Positions 7,613-15,054 of a stretch of DNA of 46,933 bases are shown here, one piece after another. The DNA is from an uncultured Oscillospiraceae bacterium (GTDB taxonomy: Bacteria > Bacillota > Clostridia > Oscillospirales > Oscillospiraceae). Numbering within the stretch: the first letter of the stretch is position 1; the number at the start of each line of letters is the position of its first letter. The stretch lies in NCBI GenBank assembly GCA_910585815.1, contig CAJUFJ010000023.1:1-46933 (forward strand), in the 5' to 3' direction. The notes beneath the pieces were generated by a model that had not been told where the DNA came from, did not search any database, and saw only the letters and a program-made list of their open reading frames with translations. Both the position numbers and the translations under genes were made by a program.

Positions 7613-8782
7613 ATGGAAAACAAGAAAGAGAACCCCAAAAAGGTCAATTCTGCTGCTGGCAGCGACGACCGCACCAAATGGCAGCCCATTGAGTGGGTCG
7701 GCATGATCCTGTTCATCGCCTTCCTGGCATGCATCTTCTTTGCGCATGAACAGTTCTCCGGCGCGTTCAACGCCATGTTCACCAGGTCCTATAAGATGTT
7801 CGAGTTCTACCTCTTTGGCTCCTCCATGCTGGGCGCCACCATCGTTGTGTCGATTATGACCGGCCGCGTTCTGGAGCGGCTGGGCTTTACAGACGCACTG
7901 ATGCGCATTTTCCTGCCGATTATGAAGTATTTGAAAATCAATGCCGCTGTGTGCGTGGGCATCATCTACAACATCCTGGGCGACGTGAACGCCGCCGGAC
8001 GCATTGCCGGTCCCGTGGTCATGAAGGCCGGCTGCACCAAGGACGAGCAGAAAATCGCCATTGCCACGCTCACCAACGCCCCCGCCTCCTTCTCCATCAT
8101 CGTGCTGGGCATTATTGCCCTGTCCACCGCCGGGATCAACCCCCTGCCTGTGATGATTGTGGGCATTTTCCTGCCCATCTTCCTGATTCCCGCCTTCCTG
8201 CGCCTGTTCTGGCGTGACACCCACGCGGCCGACATCCACGATCTGCCCCGCTTCACCCCCGACACCGGCGTGATGGACCTGATTTTCGGCTCCGCCCGGG
8301 AGGGCGTGAGCATCGTCCTCACCGTAATCCTGCCCGCGGGCTGCGCCGTGTTTACCATCATTGGCCTGCTGGAGTACTTTGGCATCTGGGGCGCTATCGT
8401 CAGTGGTATGGGCGGCGTCCTGTCCGCCATCGGCATTGAGCCGGAGACCGGTATTCAGACCATCACGGTGGCCGGCACTCTGGCCACCAAGACCCTGGGC
8501 ACCATGGTGTCCGGCCCCACCGCCGACGCCGCTGCTGGCGCTCTGTACGCCACCCTGGCCGACCCCAACGTGAAGAAGCTCATTGTGGGCTCCTTCATCC
8601 TGGCCAACTCCTCCTGGCCGGTCCAGGTGCCTCTGGGCCAGATTCCCGCCGTCTGGAGCGGTGTGGTGGACCTGAAGACCCGGGAAATCATGACCTCCGC
8701 CGTAATCGGCTGTATCATCCGCCTGGTCTACGCCGCCATCTGCGCCCAGCTGTTCGGGCTGTATTTCGCGGCTGTGGCATAA
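7613..8782 (+). CDS. Predicted membrane transporter, nucleoside-recognition (Gate)-like
   Basis: A 389-residue integral membrane protein with about nine hydrophobic segments after a charged 25-residue N-terminus. Stretches such as INAAVCVGIIYNILGDVNAAGR and ILANSSWPVQVPLGQIPAVW suggest the nucleoside-recognition/Gate group of transporters, but I could not place it exactly. Start ATG 7613 follows GGGAGGT. Neighbouring the NIF3-like gene, it may import the substrate handled by that protein; that is inference. A strong terminator follows. Alternatives are a SpmA-type sporulation membrane protein or an unrelated permease. Confidence 0.6.
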   Translation: MENKKENPKKVNSAAGSDDRTKWQPIEWVGMILFIAFLACIFFAHEQFSGAFNAMFTRSYKMFEFYLFGSSMLGATIVVSIMTGRVLERLGFTDALMRIFLPIMKYLKINAAVCVGIIYNILGDVNAAGRIAGPVVMKAGCTKDEQKIAIATLTNAPASFSIIVLGIIALSTAGINPLPVMIVGIFLPIFLIPAFLRLFWRDTHAADIHDLPRFTPDTGVMDLIFGSAREGVSIVLTVILPAGCAVFTIIGLLEYFGIWGAIVSGMGGVLSAIGIEPETGIQTITVAGTLATKTLGTMVSGPTADAAAGALYATLADPNVKKLIVGSFILANSSWPVQVPLGQIPAVWSGVVDLKTREIMTSAVIGCIIRLVYAAICAQLFGLYFAAVA

Positions 8783-8823
8783 ACTCTCCGGAGAACAGCG
8801 GTTCTCCAAACCAGATACATCGT

Positions 8824-8853
8824 CAAAGCCTCCGGTTTTCACCGGAGGCTTTG
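8824..8853. terminator. Bidirectional terminator between convergent genes
   Basis: A perfect 13-base stem CAAAGCCTCCGGT / ACCGGAGGCTTTG with a TTTC-type loop lies between the transporter (+) and the DUF4397 gene (-), so it can serve both. Confidence 0.85.
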
Positions 8854-8861
8854 CGCATTTA

Positions 8862-9758
8862 CTAATCCACTAGGATCAGATTTTGGATGTTGTTCCGGCC
8901 GGAGCCATTCTGGAGGAGGTAGACGGTGTAGTTTTCGCCGCAGGTGACGTCCAGATACAGGGAGCCGAAGGTCTCCATGGGGGGATAGGAGTCCAGCCAG
9001 GCGGGGTCCAGGGTGTCGATGCCCATGTAGGGGGGCATGGGGGCCAGGTCGGTGTCGGCGTAGAAGAAGCGGTAGGCCCCCGGCATGATGCTGCGGAAGG
9101 GGGCCACCTCCTTATACCGCAGGTCGCTGTAGACCACCCGGCCGTCATTCATGAGGACGTCCAGCGGGCCGCTGTTGTAGGCCAGGTTGCCCATCCGGAA
9201 GCCGGCGCAGCCGCTGGCGGGGGGACAGCAGCGGTCCTCGATCTGGAGCAGGTCCAGCCCCCGGGCGGTGCGGATCACGGCCACGGTGGTGAGGCCGTTG
9301 GTCTGGAAGGGCAGATTTTTTTGCAGGTAGACCCGTCCGCTGGCGCTGGAGACGGTGACAACCTGGTAGCCGGCCCGGACCCGGCCGTAGCCGGTGACGG
9401 AGGCGTAGCCCAGCCGGCTGGCAAACCGGCTGTTGGACACCGAGATGCGAAGGGGCGGGTAGCTGAAGGCCGCGTTGAGGAAGCGCACCCGGGAGGTGCC
9501 GGGCCGGTTGCCGCCGCCGTTTCCGGGGTAGACGGGCCCACCCTCACCGGGGAAGGGCAGGGGGATAACGGGCTCCACCACCGGGTTGTCGCCGGGGTAG
9601 ACGGGCCCGCCCTCGCCGGGGAAGGGCAGGGGGATGACGGGCTCCACCACCGGGTCGTCGCCGGGGTAGACGGGTCCGCCCTCACCGAGGTCGGGGAGGG
9701 GGATGACCGCCTCTCCGCCGCCCCGCTGGAGCGGCGCAAGAAAATAACGAAAGCTCAT
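8862..9758 (-). CDS. DUF4397-domain protein with proline-rich N-terminal tandem repeats
   Basis: A 298-residue protein. Residues ~88-298 look like DUF4397: VRFLNAAFSYPPLRISV, then YGRVRAGYQVVTV, a Cys pair CCPP...CAGF, and PLDVLMNDGRVVYSDL with YKEVAPFRSIMPGAYRFF. These domains are beta-rich and often occur in surface or spore-associated proteins. Residues ~18-85 are 23-residue repeats beginning VIPLPFPGEGGPVYPG. No signal peptide is seen. The start ATG at 9758 has no ribosome site next to it; the nearest AAAGGAG is over 30 bases upstream and lies within a 9-base inverted repeat, so the true start or its control is uncertain. GC-rich codon use is like its neighbours. Confidence 0.75.
   Translation of the reverse strand: MSFRYFLAPLQRGGGEAVIPLPDLGEGGPVYPGDDPVVEPVIPLPFPGEGGPVYPGDNPVVEPVIPLPFPGEGGPVYPGNGGGNRPGTSRVRFLNAAFSYPPLRISVSNSRFASRLGYASVTGYGRVRAGYQVVTVSSASGRVYLQKNLPFQTNGLTTVAVIRTARGLDLLQIEDRCCPPASGCAGFRMGNLAYNSGPLDVLMNDGRVVYSDLRYKEVAPFRSIMPGAYRFFYADTDLAPMPPYMGIDTLDPAWLDSYPPMETFGSLYLDVTCGENYTVYLLQNGSGRNNIQNLILVD
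9523..9707 (-). repeat. Tandem 69-base repeat inside the DUF4397 gene
   Basis: Two complete units and one partial unit with a 69-base period (CCGGGGTA recurs at 9523, 9592 and 9661), encoding the 23-residue Pro/Gly repeat. Near-identical units suggest recent expansion and possible length variation between strains. Confidence 0.85.
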
Positions 9759-9870
9759 ATGTTTCAGACCGGATAAAAGCTCCGGATACTCCTTTCAGTG
9801 GTGCTGTACCAGTCTATGTGAAAGGAGCCGGAGGGGTGCGGCAGATATGCGGCGCTTTTTACAATAACAT

Positions 9871-10040
9871 GCCTGTCTCATAAATATGGAAAGCCTCTGG
9901 AAATGCCGGCCGGTACGTCCTGTAGGGCAGGGGTTCTACCCCTGCCTATCCCCGCAAGGGGATAAAAAGGCATCGGAATAAGGCAAGGGCAGAGCCCTTG
10001 CCCTACATGCGGCAGTTTTCCTGAATTTATGAGACGAGCG
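9871..10040. repeat. MITE-like palindromic element with GTCTCATAAAT ends
   Basis: GTCTCATAAAT (9875-9885) and its complement ATTTATGAGAC (10025-10035) bound a non-coding block holding three hairpins (GGCAGGGGT/ACCCCTGCC; TATCCCC/GGGGATA; GGCAAGGGC/GCCCTTGCC). A shorter relative lies at 25970-26054. With the flanks to 10403 this fills a gap of about 645 bases without genes. Confidence 0.7.
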
Positions 10041-10061
10041 TAACAATAACAAAAAAACCAC

Positions 10062-10090
10062 TTGCACAATCAAGCGGTATCGTGTAAAAT
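10062..10090 (+). promoter_or_regulatory. Candidate promoter for the lipoprotein gene
   Basis: TTGCAC (10062-10067), 17-base spacer, TAAAAT (10085-10090). The nearest downstream gene starts at 10404, implying an untranslated leader of about 300 bases in which I found no convincing open frame or known RNA. Confidence 0.45.
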
Positions 10091-10403
10091 ATGGATAAGA
10101 GACAACAAAAGCAAATAAAGGCAGGGCGAAGGGGATAGCCGTCCCCGACGCCCCTATGCAGGAGACAGCCCTCCCACACAGCAAGAAACTTGCGCCACGC
10201 CCATTTTACCAGACTTCCACAGGATACGCAAGCACGAAATGGGTATGTGTGTTTCGCTTTTGGCGGTGTAGGGAAAGAAAATTACCTTCGCCGCTTTTGC
10301 TGTCTCGGCGGCCCCGAGCAAAGCCCGAGGGGGATGGGAATGTCCCGCCCCCAAGGGCCGGACCGTTGAGGTACAAGAAAGGTATATGGAAGGAGAATAC
10401 AAA

Positions 10404-11036
10404 ATGAAAAAGGCGCTGTTATATGGTCTGGCGCTGGTCCTTGCGCTGTCGCTGTCTGCCTGTAACCGGCCCAAAGAGGAGCAGCCCATGCAGCCGGACC
10501 CTGCCCCCGGCACATCGGCCCCGGCGGACACCTCTGCCCAAGAGCCAGCCGCAACCCCTGAGACAGTCAAGGACACAACCCCGGAGCCCGTAGAGAATAC
10601 CGCCCCGGAGCCGGAACCCGAGCAGACCCCGGCGGCCCCCGTTGAAGCCGAGGACACCCAGCCCCCGGAGGAGACAGCCCCTGAGAAGCAGGAGGAGCCG
10701 ACAGAGCACCCCCCCGAAAAGACACCGCCGGCAGCCCAGACGACCGGCGAAGGTGGAGATACCGCAACCAGTCAAGCTCAGACACAGGGCAGTGAAAGCT
10801 CTACGCAGTATGATGGTCATGATGACCTCGGTGATTACGTGCTGAATGGAAAGGGCGGAAAGTATTACCCCGCATTGGGTATTACCCTGCCGGTGTCTTA
10901 TGACGGCACAACAACAAATGGAGCACCCCCTCAAACCCCTGAGGAGCAGGAAGCGGCAAAAAGGGCGCATGAAGAAGCTAATGAATCATCAAAATATCAT
11001 ACTGAATCATGGGCAGGCGTAAGTATGGGTGGTTAA
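10404..11036 (+). CDS. Predicted lipoprotein with Pro/Glu/Thr-rich stalk
   Basis: A 210-residue secreted lipoprotein of unknown function. The ATG at 10404 follows AAGGAG by 8 bases; the N-terminus MKKALLYGLALVLALSLSAC is a lipoprotein signal peptide with lipobox LSAC, cysteine at residue 20. Residues ~25-125 are a low-complexity stalk rich in Pro, Glu, Thr and Ala, suited to spanning the cell wall. The last ~80 residues (GDYVLNGKGGKYYPALGITLP...) might form a small folded end but match nothing I know. Convergent to the HAD gene, with a terminator immediately after. Confidence 0.8.
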   Translation: MKKALLYGLALVLALSLSACNRPKEEQPMQPDPAPGTSAPADTSAQEPAATPETVKDTTPEPVENTAPEPEPEQTPAAPVEAEDTQPPEETAPEKQEEPTEHPPEKTPPAAQTTGEGGDTATSQAQTQGSESSTQYDGHDDLGDYVLNGKGGKYYPALGITLPVSYDGTTTNGAPPQTPEEQEAAKRAHEEANESSKYHTESWAGVSMGG

Positions 11037-11051
11037 TCCACTGATCGAGCA

Positions 11052-11084
11052 AAGAAAAGCAACGGATTATCCGTTGCTTTTCTT
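11052..11084 (+). terminator. Terminator after the lipoprotein gene (copy 1 of a duplicated hairpin)
   Basis: Fourteen-base perfect stem AAGAAAAGCAACGG / CCGTTGCTTTTCTT. The surrounding 36 bases (11051-11086) recur almost exactly at 11356-11391 on the far side of a repeat element. Confidence 0.85.
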
Positions 11085-11086
11085 CT

Positions 11087-11355
11087 CAGCTTGTCGAAGA
11101 AGCAGCTACGAGACAGAAGGCGCAAAAAGCCTCCTTTTGAAAGGAGGTGCCCCAGTGCGCACACTGGGGCGGAGGATTGCGTTTTGCGGAGCAAAACATA
11201 CGAAGTAAACTAAGATTAGGATTATTTCATACATTTTGCCTTCGGCAAAATACAATCCTCAGTCAGCCTTCGGCTGACAGCTCCTTTCAAAAGGAGCCTG
11301 CCCCCCTCTGTCAGGGGGAGTCAGCCCTGCGGGGGCGGAGGTTTTTTGGCAGTCT
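11087..11355 (+). repeat. Full modular palindromic repeat inserted between duplicated terminators
   Basis: The core carries 16-base exact inverted ends, CTCCTTTTGAAAGGAG (11131-11146) and CTCCTTTCAAAAGGAG (11281-11296). Inside them are hairpin CCCCAGTG-CGCA-CACTGGGG (11150-11169), stem AGGATT/AATCCT (11173-11178 with 11254-11259) and hairpin GTCAGCC-TTC-GGCTGAC (11262-11278). Bases 11087-11244 are nearly identical to 46776-46933. No open frame of note; the gap from 11037 to 11423 holds only this and the two terminators. Confidence 0.85.
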
Positions 11356-11356
11356 A

Positions 11357-11389
11357 AAGAAAAGCAACGGATCATCCGTTGCTTTTCTT
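11357..11389 (-). terminator. Terminator of the ABC/HAD operon (copy 2 of the duplicated hairpin)
   Basis: Same 14-base stem as at 11052-11084 with loop ATCAT. Lying 35 bases after the HAD stop on the minus strand, it ends that operon. Confidence 0.8.
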
Positions 11390-11423
11390 CTATCATAACA
11401 TCTTTATAGCGCCGTGCGGCTGG

Positions 11424-12041
11424 TCAGGGCTGCCGCACGGGAACACCGGCCTGCGCCAGGGCGCGGCGCAGGCTGTCCGCCCCCTGGAAGACGGTTCCCG
11501 ACATACCCGTCTGCACCGCCGCCTCCACGTTGGCGGCCAGGTCGTCCACGAAAAAGCACTCCTCTGCCTTCAGGCCGTACTCCCGAAGCAGAACCCTGTA
11601 CAGCTCAGGCTGGGGCTTGAGCAGCTTCCATTCGGCGGAGACGATCCGCCCGTCGAAGCACTCGCTGCCCGGGATGCGGTCAAAGTACTTTGGCAGGTCC
11701 ACATTGGCGTTGGACAGCAGGTAGATGCCATAGCCCAGTGCTTTCAGCTCCCGGACGACCTCCGCCGTCCCCTCGATGGGCAGAAGGGGCCGCTTCCACC
11801 AGTCGAAGACCAGGGTGTGGACCGCGCTGTGGAGCCGCTCCGGCAGACGCCGGCACATGGCCGCCTCCGCGTCCGCAAAGGAGATAGTCCCGCAGTCCAG
11901 CTGGACCCACTCTACCCGGCCGAAGACCTCGCTGAGCAGCTGAGCACGGTCCTCCTCGGAGACGCCCAGCCGGTCCACGAAGACCTCGGGGCACCACCGA
12001 ATCAGCACATTGCCCATGTCAAATACAATATTGCGGATCAT
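11424..12041 (-). CDS. HAD-superfamily phosphatase (YihX-like)
   Basis: A 205-residue haloacid dehalogenase hydrolase. Motif I is IVFDMGNVLI (nucleophile Asp8; the usual second Asp of DxD is Gly, as in YihX-type proteins with FDLGNV), motif II is LLSNAN, the motif III lysine is probably in EWKLLKPQPELY, and motif IV is CFFVDDLAANVEAA. These fit sugar-phosphate or other small phosphatases. The start ATG 12041 overlaps the permease stop (ATGA), so it is translationally coupled to the ABC transporter and may act on the imported compound. A longer upstream frame exists but lies inside the permease gene. Confidence 0.87.
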   Translation of the reverse strand: MIRNIVFDMGNVLIRWCPEVFVDRLGVSEEDRAQLLSEVFGRVEWVQLDCGTISFADAEAAMCRRLPERLHSAVHTLVFDWWKRPLLPIEGTAEVVRELKALGYGIYLLSNANVDLPKYFDRIPGSECFDGRIVSAEWKLLKPQPELYRVLLREYGLKAEECFFVDDLAANVEAAVQTGMSGTVFQGADSLRRALAQAGVPVRQP

Positions 12042-13942
12042 GTGCCGGCCTCCCTGGGCTTTTTTCCCAAACTTTTCCATTTTTCCAGCCGCTTCCGCCG
12101 CCGGTCTCTGATTTCCAGCCGCTCCCCCAGGTCCCGGGCGCCCACGCCGTAGACCAGATAGAGGATGATACCCGAGACAATCATAATGAACACCGTGGAG
12201 GCGCACCGCCGGCCCGAGGCGTTCACGTTGTAGCCGTACAGCCCCTCCTCCCGGCACATGGACTGGATGACCATGGCGTAGGTGGTGCCGTAGGAGCTGG
12301 CAAAGGTGGCCGACATGTCGTACTCGGTGAACAGGGCGTTGAAATTCAGGGCGAACACCGCCAGCACCGAGGGCAGGATGATGGGCAGCTTTACCTTCAG
12401 GAAGGTGACCAGCGGGCTGGACCCCAGGTTGCGGGCGGCGTCCTCCAGTTCCTCGTCGATGGCGTAGAAGGCGGCCTTAATCATCCGTAGGGAGAAGGGC
12501 AGCTTCACCACCGTGTAGGCCAGGATAATCAGAAGCCGCACATGGTTGGCGTAGTAGAGGTTGGTCCCCCCCACATACCAGACGTCGTTGCTGTTGAAAT
12601 ACACCCGGTAGGAGTAGCAGATCAGGATGGTGGGCAGTAGCCAGGGGAAAAGCAGGCAGTACTCCAGGGCGACCCCCGACTTTTTCTTTCGATTTTTAAA
12701 GATGTAGTTGCAGGCCACCACCACAATGACACAGGCCAGTGCGGCGGCGATGGCGGACAGCACAAAGCTGAGCTTAATGCCCCCCAGGGTGGCCTCGTTG
12801 GCGAACAGGCCGGAGATGGACCCCTTCCGGGTCTTGTAGGTGCCCCGGTTGGTGAGGTACTGGTAGTCCTGGGTGCCGAAGAAATTGATGAGGGTCCAGT
12901 TGGACAGGTCCAGCCGCTTCATCCGGATGGCCCCGTAGGTCTGGAAGGAAAAGACCACAATCATCACCACGGGGATCATGTAGATGACAAAGAGGATGTA
13001 GGCGTAGATGTGGGCCAGGACGTTGGCCACGGGGTTGTCAATCTTCTGCTTTTGCAGCCTGGCCTTGGTCTTGGAGACGGACAGATAGTGCCCCTTCCGC
13101 TCGTAGGAGGACAGCACCGTCAGCAGGACGATGGTGAACATGGCAAGGATGATGGACAGCAGAGCGGCCCGGGCCTGGGGAAAGGCCTCGTCCGCCGTGG
13201 AGGACCCAGCCAGACGGACGATCTCCGGGTTGATGGAGTCGTAGCCCAGCAGGGTGGGGGCGGACATGGCGCACAGACCGGTGATGAAGGTCATCACCGT
13301 CAGGGAGAACATGGTGGGCACCAGGGTGGGGAAGACCACCTTCCACAGCACCTTAAAGGGCCGGGCCCCCATGTTCCGGGCGGCCTCCACCGTGTTGTAG
13401 TCGATGCCCCGGATAGCGTTTCGCAAAAACAGGGCGTGGTTGCTGGTGCAGGCGAAGGTCATGGTGAACAGCACCGCATTGAAGCCGGAAAACCAGCTGG
13501 GGTTCATCCCGGGGAAGGCGTTTACCAGCAGGGTGGTGATGATGCCGTTGCTGTCGTAGAGGAACAGGTAGCCTGTCACCAGGGCCACGCCGGAGTAGAT
13601 CAGGGTGGTCATATAGCCCAGGCGGAGGATCTTGGCCCCCTTGATGTCGAAATACTCGGTGAGCAGCACAATGGACACGCCCACCACGTTGACCGTAATC
13701 ACCAGGCAGATGGCCAGCTTCAGGGAGTTCCACACATAGGAACCCATGTTGCCGGCGAAGAAGAAGCGGATCACCGCCAGGGGGTCCACCTCTCCGGAGG
13801 CGTTCTGGGTGGTAAAGATGCTGGCCAGGGTGTTGAGGCAGGGCAGCAGCATAAAGCCTAGGAACAGATAGGCGAAGAAGGCGGCGCCGAAAATCTTCAC
13901 CAGCAGGGCCGGGCTCAGGGCGCCGGAGCGGGTTTTTGTCAT
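12038..13942 (-). CDS. ABC transporter permease, fused double-domain (FbpB-like)
   Basis: A ~634-residue membrane protein made of two homologous permease halves joined by a cytoplasmic linker (about residue 300). Each half has an EAA loop for the ATPase: EAARNMGARPFKVLWKVVFP in the first and DAARNLGSSPLVTFLKVKLP in the second. This fused architecture is typical of ferric-iron permeases (FbpB/AfuB) and of some phosphonate or polyamine-like carriers. ATG 13942 is preferred over GTG 13951 because AAGGGGGTGG lies just before it. It follows the ATPase gene by 13 bases and overlaps the HAD gene by 4. Confidence 0.9.
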   Translation of the reverse strand: MTKTRSGALSPALLVKIFGAAFFAYLFLGFMLLPCLNTLASIFTTQNASGEVDPLAVIRFFFAGNMGSYVWNSLKLAICLVITVNVVGVSIVLLTEYFDIKGAKILRLGYMTTLIYSGVALVTGYLFLYDSNGIITTLLVNAFPGMNPSWFSGFNAVLFTMTFACTSNHALFLRNAIRGIDYNTVEAARNMGARPFKVLWKVVFPTLVPTMFSLTVMTFITGLCAMSAPTLLGYDSINPEIVRLAGSSTADEAFPQARAALLSIILAMFTIVLLTVLSSYERKGHYLSVSKTKARLQKQKIDNPVANVLAHIYAYILFVIYMIPVVMIVVFSFQTYGAIRMKRLDLSNWTLINFFGTQDYQYLTNRGTYKTRKGSISGLFANEATLGGIKLSFVLSAIAAALACVIVVVACNYIFKNRKKKSGVALEYCLLFPWLLPTILICYSYRVYFNSNDVWYVGGTNLYYANHVRLLIILAYTVVKLPFSLRMIKAAFYAIDEELEDAARNLGSSPLVTFLKVKLPIILPSVLAVFALNFNALFTEYDMSATFASSYGTTYAMVIQSMCREEGLYGYNVNASGRRCASTVFIMIVSGIILYLVYGVGARDLGERLEIRDRRRKRLEKWKSLGKKPREAGT

Positions 13943-13955
13943 GACCGCCACCCCC

Positions 13956-14972
13956 TTACCCGGCGGGGTAGGCCATCACGTCCCTGGGGTCCATGACCAC
14001 CTGCACGGTTTGGCCCGCCTCGTAGATGTTCACACCGTCGTTCTTCTCAATGACCTTGATGGTCTGTCCGGCGGCCTTGATGTAATACTTGATGTACAGC
14101 CCGTAGTACTCCCGGCTGTCCACTACGCCCTCCAGCACCACATTGCCCGGCTTGGGCTCCACGTTCACGTGGATGCGCTCCAGGCGGATGTAGTTTCGGG
14201 CGGCCGGGTGGACCCGGCCGCCGGCCCTGTTCAGGGCCGATACCGCCTCGGAGCCCAGGAGGTTGATATCCCCGATGAAGTTGCAGACGAACTCGGTGGC
14301 CGAGTGGTTGTACACCTCGTTGGGGGTGCCGATCTGCTCGATGACCCCCTTGTTGAATACCGCGATGTGGTCGGAGAGGGTGAGGGCCTCCTCCTGGTCG
14401 TGGGTGACGTAGATGGTGGTGATGCCGAAGTCCTTCTGCATCTGCTTCAGCTCGTTGCGCAGCTGCACCCGCAGCTTAGCATCCAGGTTGGACAGGGGCT
14501 CATCCATGCAGATGATGGACGGCTCGGTGACCAGGGCCCGGGCGATGGCCACCCGCTGCTGCTGGCCGCCGGACAGCTGGCTCACCGCCTTTTTCAGCTG
14601 CTCCTCGCTCAGGTCCACCTTTTTGGCGATGTCGTTCACCTTCTGGGCGATCTCCGGTTTTCTCAGCTTTTTCAGCTTCAGGCCGAAGGCGATGTTGTCA
14701 TACACCGTCATGGTGGGGAACAGGGCGTAGGACTGAAAGACGATGCCGATGTTCCGCTCCTCAATGGGCACATGGGTGATGTCTTTGTCCTTCACCACCA
14801 CCGAGCCGGAGACGGGCTGGATAAAGCCGGTGATGGTGCGCAGGGTGGTGGTTTTCCCGCAGCCGGAGGGCCCCAGGAAGGTGAAAAACTCCCCCTCCTT
14901 CACGTGGACGTTAATGTCGTGCAGGGCGGTGAAGTCGCCGAATTTGACAACGATGTCGTTGAGCCGGATCAT
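13956..14972 (-). CDS. ABC transporter ATP-binding protein (FbpC/PotA-like)
   Basis: A 338-residue ATPase of the iron/polyamine/sulfate importer group. Walker A GPSGCGKTT (~34-42), Q-loop VFQSYALFP, signature LSGGQQQR, Walker B IICMDEP, D-loop SNLDAKLR and H-loop VTHDQ are all intact. The last ~110 residues form a TOBE-type regulatory domain ending at VMDPRDVMAYPAG. Sits between the binding protein and permease genes in one minus-strand operon. Confidence 0.93.
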   Translation of the reverse strand: MIRLNDIVVKFGDFTALHDINVHVKEGEFFTFLGPSGCGKTTTLRTITGFIQPVSGSVVVKDKDITHVPIEERNIGIVFQSYALFPTMTVYDNIAFGLKLKKLRKPEIAQKVNDIAKKVDLSEEQLKKAVSQLSGGQQQRVAIARALVTEPSIICMDEPLSNLDAKLRVQLRNELKQMQKDFGITTIYVTHDQEEALTLSDHIAVFNKGVIEQIGTPNEVYNHSATEFVCNFIGDINLLGSEAVSALNRAGGRVHPAARNYIRLERIHVNVEPKPGNVVLEGVVDSREYYGLYIKYYIKAAGQTIKVIEKNDGVNIYEAGQTVQVVMDPRDVMAYPAG

Positions 14973-15009
14973 AGACGATGCTCCCTCTCTGTTTTAGATT
15001 GAAAGACGC

Positions 15010-15037
15010 GCGGCGGACCGGTTCCCCGGTCCGCCGC
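15010..15037 (-). other. Intercistronic hairpin after the binding-protein gene
   Basis: Perfect 12-base stem GCGGCGGACCGG / CCGGTCCGCCGC with a 4-base loop and no real T tract. Such hairpins commonly stabilise the binding-protein mRNA and let more of it be made than of the membrane parts; that role is inferred. Confidence 0.7.
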
Positions 15038-15054
15038 AGGTGAGGTGATTCAGA

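Noticed and set aside
9523..9707. CRISPR-like repeat array
   Set aside because: The 69-base period is in frame, has no distinct spacers and encodes a proline-rich peptide repeat.
10092..10139. Short open frame after the 10062 promoter
   Set aside because: Only about 15 codons, without a ribosome site.
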